Source: Acidobacteriota bacterium
Lineage (GTDB): Bacteria > Acidobacteriota > Thermoanaerobaculia > Multivoradales > J023
Reading direction: 5' to 3'
Assembly: GCA_029263395.1 (NCBI GenBank)
Contig: JAJCXO010000211.1
Coordinates: 1-50,327 of the forward strand
DNA: 50,327 nucleotides
Shown: positions 25,016-32,890 of the stretch, piece after piece
Layout of the letters: every line of letters begins with the position of its first letter
Position numbering within the stretch: position 1 is the first letter of the stretch
Notes under the pieces: model-generated
Database searches by the model: none
Told to the model about the DNA's origin: nothing
Seen by the model: only the letters and a program-made list of their open reading frames with translations
Translations under genes and position numbers: made by a program

Positions 25016-26335
25016 ATGTGTTTTCGTTTGACTCACCGTGCCTCCAGTCTCGTCGTTTCCATCCTCGTCGGAATCCTGAGCATCGGATCAACGATGCTAG
25101 GCCAACCCGCGGCAGCTCAGACTATAGAGGTGAGCTCAGAGGCAAAGCAGCCCAAAGAACCCTCCACATCCGAGACTGAGTCTGCTGAGGAGGCTGAGCC
25201 CTCTGAGCAGGCTGAGTCCCCTGAGGAGGCTGAGTCCCCTGAGGAGGCTGAGCAAAAAGAAGAGCCACGAACCGTCAACCTGATCATTCAAGGTACTGAT
25301 CCAGACCGTTGGAATCTGGACCTAGGCGGCGGCTGGAACGATAACGACGGTCTGTATGGCCGGATTGCTCTGTCGACCAACAACCTCCTCGGCCGAGGGG
25401 AAGTACTCGGGGTCAAGCTCGAGCTGGGTGACGATCGAGAGTTCTATGAGCTCGAGTATCGGAAGCCGTTCCTGTTCGGACGCCGTCAGTCCCTCGGCCT
25501 GCGTCTATTTCAGGACACCACCCAACGCCCAGTGGCTGGCGACGCGGATTTTGACCAGCGGCGAGCCGGCGGTGAGCTATCCTACGGTCGCCGTTTTGGC
25601 GCTCATCACGACTTCGACATTGATCTCCGGATCGCCGATGTCGACCAGACCGAATCAGCGCTGGATTCGAGTGGCCAAACCACGACCCGGCAATCTTCTT
25701 ATGTCTATTCCGCGATCCGTCCGAGATGGGTCTTCGATCGATTGGACCATCGCGTCTCCCCATTTCGTGGTCTGCGTCTCGCAGGCTCTCTGGAGATTGC
25801 CGGCGGCGCTCTCGGCGGCGACAGCGGCCTAGTCAAACCGATCGTTGGCCTGACCTGGTTTCGCCCCATCACGGGCCGCCCCCTCCGTTCGACATTCAGT
25901 GTGCGCACCCGACTCGGCTGGCTGACGGAAACCGGCGGTGAGGTCTTCCCACAACAACGCTTCTTCCTTGGTGGCGAAAACAGTGTGAGGGGATTCCTTC
26001 GCAACTCGATCGCTGCGGTCGACAACGACGGCAGCCTAGCCCGCGACCCAGAAGGCTTCCCAATCGGCGGCGAGAAGCTGGCACAGCTCAATCTGGAATT
26101 CCACCTACTGCTCGGAGGTCCCTTCCGGCTAGTGCTCTTCGCTGACGCCGGCAGTGTCACCGCCGAAGGTCAGAGTCTGGACTTCGACCGCGCCCGTAAG
26201 AGCGCTGGCGGTGAGCTACGTCTTCAGCTCAAGAAAATGCCAGTACCCTTGCGCCTGGTCTACGCTCACAACCTGGATCCCCTGCCGGAGGATCGCTTCA
26301 AGAACTTCAGTTTCAGCTTTGGGCTGTCCTTCTGA
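25016..26335 (+). CDS. Omp85-superfamily barrel (surface antigen D15 type) without POTRA domains
   Basis: A 439-aa protein. The start at ATG 25016 puts a signal peptide at residues 1-35 (ending PAAAQ); a longer reading to 24785 is non-coding-like. Residues about 40-84 are a Ser/Glu/Pro linker with 6-aa repeats. Residues about 90-439 form the 16-strand-type barrel domain: GGWNDNDGLYGRIALSTNNLLGRGE at its start, RQSSYVYSAIRPRWVFDRLDHR, the hallmark loop-6 motif FFLGGENSVRGFLRN (V-R-G-F), LFADAGSV, and the final aromatic strand FSFSFGLSF. Omp85 proteins insert or export proteins and usually have one to five POTRA domains; none fits in the short N-terminus here. Partners and cargo are unknown. 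Confidence 0.85.
   Translation: MCFRLTHRASSLVVSILVGILSIGSTMLGQPAAAQTIEVSSEAKQPKEPSTSETESAEEAEPSEQAESPEEAESPEEAEQKEEPRTVNLIIQGTDPDRWNLDLGGGWNDNDGLYGRIALSTNNLLGRGEVLGVKLELGDDREFYELEYRKPFLFGRRQSLGLRLFQDTTQRPVAGDADFDQRRAGGELSYGRRFGAHHDFDIDLRIADVDQTESALDSSGQTTTRQSSYVYSAIRPRWVFDRLDHRVSPFRGLRLAGSLEIAGGALGGDSGLVKPIVGLTWFRPITGRPLRSTFSVRTRLGWLTETGGEVFPQQRFFLGGENSVRGFLRNSIAAVDNDGSLARDPEGFPIGGEKLAQLNLEFHLLLGGPFRLVLFADAGSVTAEGQSLDFDRARKSAGGELRLQLKKMPVPLRLVYAHNLDPLPEDRFKNFSFSFGLSF
25193..25264 (+). repeat. 18-bp in-frame tandem repeats (acidic linker)
   Basis: Four 18-bp units encode AEPSEQ, AESPEE, AESPEE and AEQKEE. Units two and three are identical in DNA (GCTGAGTCCCCTGAGGAG). They form the flexible acidic linker between signal peptide and barrel. 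Copy-number change would lengthen or shorten the linker without a frameshift. Confidence 0.85.
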
Positions 26336-26354
26336 TAAGCCTATCCAAGAAGAC

Positions 26355-27515
26355 CTATTCCGTCAGCGTGCCAAGACGCCCGTCGGGACCCGCGGCCCAG
26401 CCGTTGCAAGGAGACGCTTCCAAGGAGCCACTCCCAAAGGCAACACTGTTGTAGTTCACCGTACTAATTGCCGCCCAGGTTACACCACCGTCAAACGAAA
26501 TATCCGAGCCGGACGTACCAACCGCCATCATCATCTTCCCTTCCGAGCCTAAAGCCATCGCAACTGCTGAGCGATAGCCCGACGGCCCGAATGACTCGAT
26601 CAGCGTCCAGGAGACTCCTCCATCAACAGTGCGGGCTGCGTTGCGTTCCACCGCTTCGGGTTGCGTATAGTCACCACCCACCGCAACTCCACGGTCTGCA
26701 TCCGCGAAGGCAAGCGAAAAGATTCCCTTCGAGCTCTCGCCGGACAACATCGGCGTCGATGCCACCTGCCAGCTCTGGCCGTAGTCGCTGGAACGGAACA
26801 CCCGCGCTGCGGAACCACCGGTCCCGAACCAGGCATGGCCGCCAGCCATGACGGCAATGCCCGTACCACTGGCGGCGAAGCCCGCTTCTCCGGCTAGCGC
26901 GGGCGGCATCCCTGCCGACGGCACCCTCTGCCAGGATACGCCGCCATCTTCGGTCGCCAACACCGTAAATCGCCCGTCGACCGGATCGCCATACACCAGA
27001 CCGTGGTTGGCATCCCAAAACGCCATGCCATCAAAAAAGCCCTCGGGCCAAGGATTGATGAACTGCAAGTCCCAAGTCACACCACCATCCACTGTTTTGT
27101 AGATGCGGGACAGCTCGCCAGGTCCAGCGCCCATCAGGTACGCCACATCTTGCGAGAAGGCATCCACATCACGGAAATCTAGATCTTCACCACCCGACAC
27201 GGTTTGCATCGTCCACGTCGTGCCGCCATCCAGCGAACGCCCCCAGGTTCCGCCAGTGCCACTCACCCAAACCACATCGCCATCGCCAACTACGCTCAGG
27301 CCACGAAACGATGCGGTAGTTCCTCCGTCTAGAGCTTTCCACGTTCCACAGGACGCACTGTTGATACTTGGCGGCGCGACGTCCGACGGAGTGACGTTCG
27401 GTAACGACTCCGCGGGCGGCGAACTTGCTACCTCGGGGCCACAGGCAGCAACGATCATCAGGATCGCCAGGCACACGATCTTCGAAGGGCGATGTTTGAG
27501 CTGGTATTTCTTCAT
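26355..27515 (-). CDS. Lipoprotein with YCF48/BNR-type beta-propeller repeats
   Basis: A 386-aa protein with a lipoprotein signal (LMIVAACGP; lipidated C25). Residues about 60-385 are repeated blades of the YCF48/sialidase BNR type: S-x-D-G-G-x-T-W motifs recur (SLDGGTTWTMQ, TVDGGVTWDLQF, TEDGGVSWQRV, SSDYGQSWQVA, TVDGGVSWTLI, SFDGGVTWAAI). The fold is a beta-propeller used for binding; YCF48 helps photosystem II assembly in cyanobacteria, but there is no photosynthesis context here. GAGG lies upstream of ATG 27515. It faces the Omp85 gene end to end with a 19-bp gap. Function unknown. Confidence 0.85.
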   Translation of the reverse strand: MKKYQLKHRPSKIVCLAILMIVAACGPEVASSPPAESLPNVTPSDVAPPSINSASCGTWKALDGGTTASFRGLSVVGDGDVVWVSGTGGTWGRSLDGGTTWTMQTVSGGEDLDFRDVDAFSQDVAYLMGAGPGELSRIYKTVDGGVTWDLQFINPWPEGFFDGMAFWDANHGLVYGDPVDGRFTVLATEDGGVSWQRVPSAGMPPALAGEAGFAASGTGIAVMAGGHAWFGTGGSAARVFRSSDYGQSWQVASTPMLSGESSKGIFSLAFADADRGVAVGGDYTQPEAVERNAARTVDGGVSWTLIESFGPSGYRSAVAMALGSEGKMMMAVGTSGSDISFDGGVTWAAISTVNYNSVAFGSGSLEASPCNGWAAGPDGRLGTLTE

Positions 27516-27714
27516 GACAGGATCCTCGGCAGGCCATCTCTAGAGTAGCGCTCCTCTGCCTCGAGCAATTCTCCAGAAAAGATCACTCATCGATGGCACC
27601 ATTGCTTTCCGCTGGACAAACTTTTCACCTACTTTAACCCAGCCGACCTTCAGCACACTCCTCCCGTCTTGCCAAAAGGAACCGCTCACTATCGCTGACT
27701 ATAATGTTCCCACC

Positions 27715-29874
27715 ATGAGCTCTAACCCAACTTCCAGCACGCACTATCGGGCCTGCAATCTCTGCGAAGCCATCTGTGGTCTCGAGATCCAAGTTGAAGA
27801 CGGCGAGATCACATCGATCCGTGGCGACGCCGACGACCCGTTCAGTCGCGGCCACATCTGCCCCAAAGCGGTGGCGCTGCAAGATATTTATCGTGATCCG
27901 GACCGTATCAAGCATCCGATGCGGCGGACGGCCACCGGCTGGCAACGCCTGGAGTGGGATGAAGCGTTCGATTTCGCCGCGGAACGTCTGCGTGCCACAC
28001 AAGAGCAACACGGAAGGGATGCCGTCGGTGCGTATCTCGGCAATCCCAACGTTCACAACTACGGCTCTATTCTCTACGGCCCGCCGCTATTGCGGACACT
28101 GAAATCACGCAACATTTTCTCAGCCACGTCCATCGATCAGCTGCCACACCATGTTTGCGGCTACTTTATGTTCGGTCATCAGCTGCTGCTACCGATTCCC
28201 GATATCGATCGCACTGACTTTTTGCTGGTACTGGGTGGCAACCCTGCGGTCTCCAACGGCAGCCTGATGACCGCACCCGACGTCAAAAAACGTCTCAAAG
28301 CAATCCGCAAGCGGGGCGGCCAACTGGTGGTGGTCGATCCACGATACACCGAAACTGCAAAACTGGCGGACCGTCATCTCTTCGTTCGCCCCGGTAGCGA
28401 CGCCTTGCTGCTCGCCGCGCTGCTCCACACTATCTTCGACGAAGGACTAACATCAACTCGGCTCGTTGGGATCGTCCGAAATGATGTTGACCGCAGTGCA
28501 GAGCACGAAGGCTTCGACACCGTACGCAAGATCACGGCAGCCTTTCCCCCATCTAGAGTCGCAGAAGCCACAGGCATCGCAGCCGACGAAATCCGCCAGC
28601 TGGCACGAGACTTCGCGACCGCGCCTTCGGCAGTCTGCTACGGACGCCTGGGAGTCTCGGTGCAAGAGTTCGGAACGCTATGCCAGTGGCTGGTCAACGT
28701 TCTCAACATCGTTACCGGCAACCTCGATCGACCGGGCGGTGCCATGTTCACCCGACCTGCGCTCGATCTCGTCGCTCGGCCCTATGGCGGCGGCAGCTAT
28801 GCCCGCTGGCGAAGCCGAGTCTCAGGGCTACCGGAGTTCGGCGGCGAGTTACCGGTTGCGGCGATGGCCGAAGAGATGCTGACACCAGGCGAAGGCCAGA
28901 TTCGCTCCCTTGTCACCGTTGCCGGCAATCCGGTGTTGTCCACCCCGGATGGACGTCGGCTCGAAAAGGCGCTGGCTGGGCTCGAGTTCATGATCTCGAT
29001 CGACTTCTACATCAACGAGACCACCCGCCATGCTGACCTGATTTTGCCACCGACCAGTACTCTCGAACACGATCACTACGATGTCGTCTTTCACACACTG
29101 GCGATCCGCAACACAACACGATATTCCCAGCCAGTATTCGAGCCGGAAGAGGACACTCGTCACGATTGGCAGATCTTGACCGAGCTCCGCTACCGCCTCG
29201 AAGATGACCCGAAACGACTCGAGCGCGGCCCATCTCTTGAAGACGGCCCTGCCCAAACACTCGATGCTGGTCTACGAGCGGGACCTTATGGAGACCGAGC
29301 CGGCGCCGAGGGCCTGTCTCTCTCGGCGCTCAAGGTTGCCCCACACGGCATCGATCTCGGGGCACTCGAGTCCTGCCTTCCCAAGCGCCTGAAAACCCCG
29401 GACCAAAAGATCGATCTTGCTCCCACAATCATCGTGGACGACATCAAGCGCCTCGGCAACCGTCTGAATGAGCTGAGCGCTCCAGGATCGATGGTGATGA
29501 TCGGACGCCGTCAGGTTCGCAGTAACAATTCCTGGATGCACAATTACCCTCGCTTGATGCGGGGCAAAGATCGCTGCACCCTGTTGATGCACCCCACCGA
29601 TGCCGAGCGTCTCGGCGTCTCGACCGCCGATCGCGTGACGATCACATCCAAGATCGGCTCAATCACTGCTCCCCTTGAGCTGACTGATAACATCATGCCG
29701 GGAGTCGTGAGCTTGCCTCATGGCTGGGGCCACGGGCGTGAAGGTACCCAACTGGCGACCGCCCGCAACAGTCCCGGCGTCAGCCTCAACGACATCACCG
29801 ACCCCTCCCGGATCGACGCGGTGAGCGGCAACGCATCCGTCAACGGCCTGCCAGTCGAGATCGTCGTCGGTTAA
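27715..29874 (+). CDS. Molybdopterin (bis-MGD) oxidoreductase, catalytic subunit
   Basis: A 719-aa cytoplasmic enzyme of the DMSO reductase superfamily. An N-terminal [4Fe-4S] site uses C14-x2-C17-x3-C21-x27-C49 (RACNLCEAICGL, then GHICPKA). The molybdopterin domain follows (about 55-500): FLLVLGGNPAVSNGSLM, VVVDPRYTETAKLAD, FVRPGSDALLLAALL. The C-terminal MGD-binding domain (about 585-719) has NNSWMHNYPRLMRG, then TADRVTITSKIGS and VSLPHGWGH. The likely metal-ligand region reads IDQLPHHVCGYFMFG; whether C is the Mo/W ligand is uncertain. No Tat signal and no FeS or membrane subunit gene follows. The substrate (formate-like or other) cannot be assigned. Confidence 0.88.
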   Translation: MSSNPTSSTHYRACNLCEAICGLEIQVEDGEITSIRGDADDPFSRGHICPKAVALQDIYRDPDRIKHPMRRTATGWQRLEWDEAFDFAAERLRATQEQHGRDAVGAYLGNPNVHNYGSILYGPPLLRTLKSRNIFSATSIDQLPHHVCGYFMFGHQLLLPIPDIDRTDFLLVLGGNPAVSNGSLMTAPDVKKRLKAIRKRGGQLVVVDPRYTETAKLADRHLFVRPGSDALLLAALLHTIFDEGLTSTRLVGIVRNDVDRSAEHEGFDTVRKITAAFPPSRVAEATGIAADEIRQLARDFATAPSAVCYGRLGVSVQEFGTLCQWLVNVLNIVTGNLDRPGGAMFTRPALDLVARPYGGGSYARWRSRVSGLPEFGGELPVAAMAEEMLTPGEGQIRSLVTVAGNPVLSTPDGRRLEKALAGLEFMISIDFYINETTRHADLILPPTSTLEHDHYDVVFHTLAIRNTTRYSQPVFEPEEDTRHDWQILTELRYRLEDDPKRLERGPSLEDGPAQTLDAGLRAGPYGDRAGAEGLSLSALKVAPHGIDLGALESCLPKRLKTPDQKIDLAPTIIVDDIKRLGNRLNELSAPGSMVMIGRRQVRSNNSWMHNYPRLMRGKDRCTLLMHPTDAERLGVSTADRVTITSKIGSITAPLELTDNIMPGVVSLPHGWGHGREGTQLATARNSPGVSLNDITDPSRIDAVSGNASVNGLPVEIVVG

Positions 29875-29923
29875 TGGGACCGATCTCTCACTCCCCGAGG
29901 CCATCCTCTGCTAGCCTCAGACC

Positions 29924-30880
29924 ATGAAGAAACTGAAGTCTATTGTCTTTTTCGGCAGCCATGAACTCGCAGTGCCCGCACTCGACACCATGCTCGCTCT
30001 CGATCTCCTGCCTAAACTGATCGTAACGCGGCCCGAAGCTGGCATCACCATAGACAGCCACGAACCGTTACCGCATCCGGTACGCGACTGGGCCAAGGAA
30101 CAAGGGGTCGAGACCGTCAGCTCACCGCGATCCCTCGAACCCGCTTTGCAAGAACGCATCGCTGGGCTCAGTCCAGATCTGCTGGTCATCGTGGATTATG
30201 GACGAGCTCTGCCGCCGGCCCTGCTTTCTGCCGCCCCATTAGGCGCGATCGAGATCCACCCTAGCCTACTCCCCAAGCTGCGCGGCGAGCATGCCTTGCG
30301 TTACGCTATCGCGACGGGGGAGAAGAAGACCGGAGTCAGCGTCATCGACGTCAATGACGAACCTTGGGCAGGCCCCGTCTTGATGCAAGAAGATCTCGAA
30401 CTCATCCCAACCGAGACTTTTGACGATCTTTTGCCACGTGCCGTTACGCTGTCCAACAAGCTACTGACAAAGATCCTCAAAAAACTCGACACCAGCAAGG
30501 GTAAGGTCAAAGGCAAAGCCCAGGACGAGAAACACGCCAAGGTCGTGCCTCTTCTCGGCAGCCAACATCGCAAGACCCCTTGGTCGCTGACAGCGGTCCA
30601 AGTCTGCAATCGCTTGCGCGCCTATCCGTCGATCGGTCTGATCGCCTATTGCAAATACCGCCCGGTCGAGATCCTGGCTGCCCGTGCAATGGATTGGATC
30701 GACGCTCCCTACGGATCCTCCGGAACTTACCTCGGACTGCGCCAGGGTAAGCTGGCGATGCTGTGTGGTAATTCGACGATCCTCGGCGTCGAGCGCGTGC
30801 GACGGCCCGGCGGCGAAGTCCAGTCGGCGTCGAACTTCGCTCTCGTCGAGCAACTGCAAGTTGGCGACACCCTAGCCTAA
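29924..30880 (+). CDS. Formyltransferase-fold protein (Fmt-like) with altered catalytic residues
   Basis: A 318-aa protein with the two-domain layout of methionyl-tRNA formyltransferase: a Rossmann-like N-terminal domain (KKLKSIVFFGSHELAVPALD, IEIHPSLLPKLRGEHALRYAI) and an Fmt C-terminal-like domain (about 215-315, TPWSLTAVQVCNRLRAYPSIGLIAY). In Fmt the catalytic residues are N, H and D in INVH-S-LLP and G-L-D-T-G-D. Here they read E110, H112 and W148 (IEIH; DEPWAGPVLM), so only the histidine is kept. It is either a changed-activity formyltransferase or a non-catalytic binder, and is unlikely to be the housekeeping fmt. It lies 49 bp after the molybdopterin enzyme and 15 bp before a glycosyltransferase, suggesting one transcript. 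Confidence 0.78.
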   Translation: MKKLKSIVFFGSHELAVPALDTMLALDLLPKLIVTRPEAGITIDSHEPLPHPVRDWAKEQGVETVSSPRSLEPALQERIAGLSPDLLVIVDYGRALPPALLSAAPLGAIEIHPSLLPKLRGEHALRYAIATGEKKTGVSVIDVNDEPWAGPVLMQEDLELIPTETFDDLLPRAVTLSNKLLTKILKKLDTSKGKVKGKAQDEKHAKVVPLLGSQHRKTPWSLTAVQVCNRLRAYPSIGLIAYCKYRPVEILAARAMDWIDAPYGSSGTYLGLRQGKLAMLCGNSTILGVERVRRPGGEVQSASNFALVEQLQVGDTLA

Positions 30881-30895
30881 GCGGGTTCTTACGCG

Positions 30896-30967
30896 ATGTC
30901 AGAGTCTTGCGTGGTGACAGAGTCTTGCGCGGTGACAGAGTCTTGCGCGGTGACAGAGCCTAGCGTC
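30896..30967 (+). repeat. 18-bp tandem repeats at the start of the glycosyltransferase gene
   Basis: Four in-frame 18-bp units begin at the start codon. Units two and three are identical (GTGACAGAGTCTTGCGCG), unit one differs mainly in its ATG, and unit four is diverged. They encode repeats of V-T-E-S-C-A. Each unit begins with GTG (ATG in the first), so a translation start could occur at any copy. Confidence 0.9.
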
Positions 30968-31891
30968 GCGGCGATTGTCCTCAACTACAACGGCAAGGAC
31001 ATCACGCTCCAGGCGATCGCCAGCCTGGCGAAGATGTCCTATCCCAACGTCGACATTCTCCATGTCGACAATGGATCGAGTGATGGATCAACAGAAGCCG
31101 TCGCCGAAGCGTATCCCGACGTCAAAACAGTCCGAACCGAGCAGAACATCGGCCCGGCCGGAGGACTCAACCTCGGCATGAAGGCGGCGATGGAGGCAGG
31201 GTACGACTACCTGCTTTTTCTCAACAACGATATCGAAGCCGACGCCGCCATGCTCACCGAGCTGGTGCGATCTGCTGAGAGCTCGCCAGACATCGGCTGT
31301 GTAGGCCCCAAGACGTACTTCTTCTGGGATCGCAACCGCATTTGGTCGGCGGGAGGCATCTTGCGTTTTCGCGAGGCGGCGACTCGAGAGCGCGGTATGG
31401 GCAAACTCGACAAAGGCCAATACGATCGCGAGGAAGACGTCGATTTCATCAGCGGCTGCGCCATCTTGATTCGCCGCAATGTCTTGCATGAGATCGGCTA
31501 CTGGGACCCACAGTTCCAACTCGCCGGCGAGGATGCCGACCTCTGCATGCGCCTCAAGCAGCGAGGCTACCGCTGCGTCTATGTGCCCAAGGCCAAGTTA
31601 TGGCACATGGTCTCTCACACTGCGGGCTCCTATGTCGCACGCCGTACCTTCGGCACCGGCCGAAGCACCGCTCTATTCGTGCGCCGTTATGGCAGTCTCA
31701 AAGACTGGCTCACCTTCATACCCGTCATGAGCGCCGCTTTGCCCTTCGCTTTCCTACGCGAACTACCCAAAGGCAATCAGGGAGCAGTGTGGGCCAAAGC
31801 CAAGGGAGTCCTCGCTGGACTGAGGACGCCTCTCCTACCGCCCCCGGGGATTGAAGACTCCGCCAGGGCGCTGACGCCGCCTGCCCACTGA
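30896..31891 (+). CDS. GT2-family glycosyltransferase
   Basis: A 331-aa GT-A-fold transferase, rhamnosyltransferase-like. The domain begins at residue 24 (VAAIVLNYNGKDITLQAIASL), with ILHVDNGSSDGSTEAV, IGPAGGLNLGMKAA, the nucleotide-sugar/metal motif FLNND112, and EDADLCMRLKQRGYRC as the acceptor-side ED motif. The C-terminal 50 residues contain one hydrophobic stretch (TFIPVMSAALPFAFL) that may contact the membrane. Residues 1-22 are a repeat-encoded tail not belonging to the fold; GTG at 30950 would give a start close to the domain. It probably acts in surface polysaccharide or lipid-glycan synthesis; substrate unknown. It is probably co-transcribed with the two upstream genes. Confidence 0.9.
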   Translation: MSESCVVTESCAVTESCAVTEPSVAAIVLNYNGKDITLQAIASLAKMSYPNVDILHVDNGSSDGSTEAVAEAYPDVKTVRTEQNIGPAGGLNLGMKAAMEAGYDYLLFLNNDIEADAAMLTELVRSAESSPDIGCVGPKTYFFWDRNRIWSAGGILRFREAATRERGMGKLDKGQYDREEDVDFISGCAILIRRNVLHEIGYWDPQFQLAGEDADLCMRLKQRGYRCVYVPKAKLWHMVSHTAGSYVARRTFGTGRSTALFVRRYGSLKDWLTFIPVMSAALPFAFLRELPKGNQGAVWAKAKGVLAGLRTPLLPPPGIEDSARALTPPAH

Positions 31892-32031
31892 AGACTAGGG
31901 TCTCGCCGGATGACCTATAACACCTGTTCGTCCAAAGACACGATACACATCGATTGACGACACAACGATTGACGGCACGCCTGGAAGGAACTCTCCTTGA
32001 CGTCGGGGTGAGTGGACAGCAATAACCTTTC

Positions 32032-32049
32032 GGGCGGAATAATCCGCCC
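32032..32049 (-). terminator. Short hairpin at the 3' end of rsmI
   Basis: GGGCGGA-ATAA-TCCGCCC is a perfect 7-bp stem directly adjoining the rsmI stop codon, between convergent genes. No strong T-run follows on either strand, so termination is plausible but not certain. Confidence 0.35.
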
Positions 32050-32730
32050 CTAGCCATCGCGCCCGACAACCACCACCAACTCGCCTTTGACCGAAGGTCG
32101 CTTGCTGAGGATTGCGTGGAGCTCCGACAGCGGCCCTCGCAGGACTTCTTCGTGTAATTTGGTGAGCTCGCGGCAAACGGCGGACGGCCGATCCCCGAAC
32201 TCTGCCAAGGCATCGGACAGGCAGGAAATGATGCGATGCGGCGACTCGAAAAACACCAGCGTATGCTCGAGTTCCTTGAATCGCCGAAAGAACTGCCGAC
32301 GGCGCTTGACACCTTTGGCCGGCGGAAAACCCAGGAAGGTAAAAGGGTAGGGTGGCAACGCCGACACCACCAACGCGGCCAGAATCGCTGACGGCCCCGG
32401 AATCGGCTCGATACGAATGCCTCGCGCCGCCGCTTCGCGCACCAACAGAAACCCAGGATCGTTGACCAATGGAGTTCCGGCATCGCTCAAGATCGCCACG
32501 GTCAGGCCCTGTTCTAAAGCTTCGACGAGTTGCGGTAGTCGACGACGCTCATTGTGGTCATGCATCGACAACATACGCTTCTTGACTCCGAGGTGCGCTA
32601 ACAACCGGCCACTATGACGTGTATCTTCACAGGCCACCAGATCAGCCCGCTCGATCGCCGATCGCACCCGCGGCGAGACATCGTCTAGATTGCCGATCGG
32701 CGTGCTGACGATCACCAACTTACCACTCAT
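32050..32730 (-). CDS. rsmI: 16S rRNA (cytidine1402-2'-O)-methyltransferase
   Basis: A 226-aa SAM-dependent methyltransferase of the tetrapyrrole-methylase fold that methylates the 2'-OH of C1402 in the ribosomal decoding centre. Signature blocks are VSTPIGNLDDVSPR, ADLVACEDTRHSGRLL, ILSDAGTPLVNDPGFLLV, PIPGPSAILAALVVSALP, FLGFPP and VFFESPHRI. It is shorter than the E. coli protein (286 aa) and lacks the small C-terminal domain, a common variant. GGGAG lies upstream of ATG 32730. It is divergent from the SurA-N-like gene, with 160 bp between. Confidence 0.95.
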   Translation of the reverse strand: MSGKLVIVSTPIGNLDDVSPRVRSAIERADLVACEDTRHSGRLLAHLGVKKRMLSMHDHNERRRLPQLVEALEQGLTVAILSDAGTPLVNDPGFLLVREAAARGIRIEPIPGPSAILAALVVSALPPYPFTFLGFPPAKGVKRRRQFFRRFKELEHTLVFFESPHRIISCLSDALAEFGDRPSAVCRELTKLHEEVLRGPLSELHAILSKRPSVKGELVVVVGRDG

Positions 32731-32890
32731 GAAAACAACTCCCTACTCTCTTCTTTCGTGGACATCGGCGGCGGAAAGCGTTCGAGCTACAATCGCTATC
32801 AAGGCCCGTCGTTCTGAGACACCCAAATTGTGGCCACCTACATCGTCGGACAACCATATCGTTGCCATCTACAGGCAGAGCATCAAGTTT

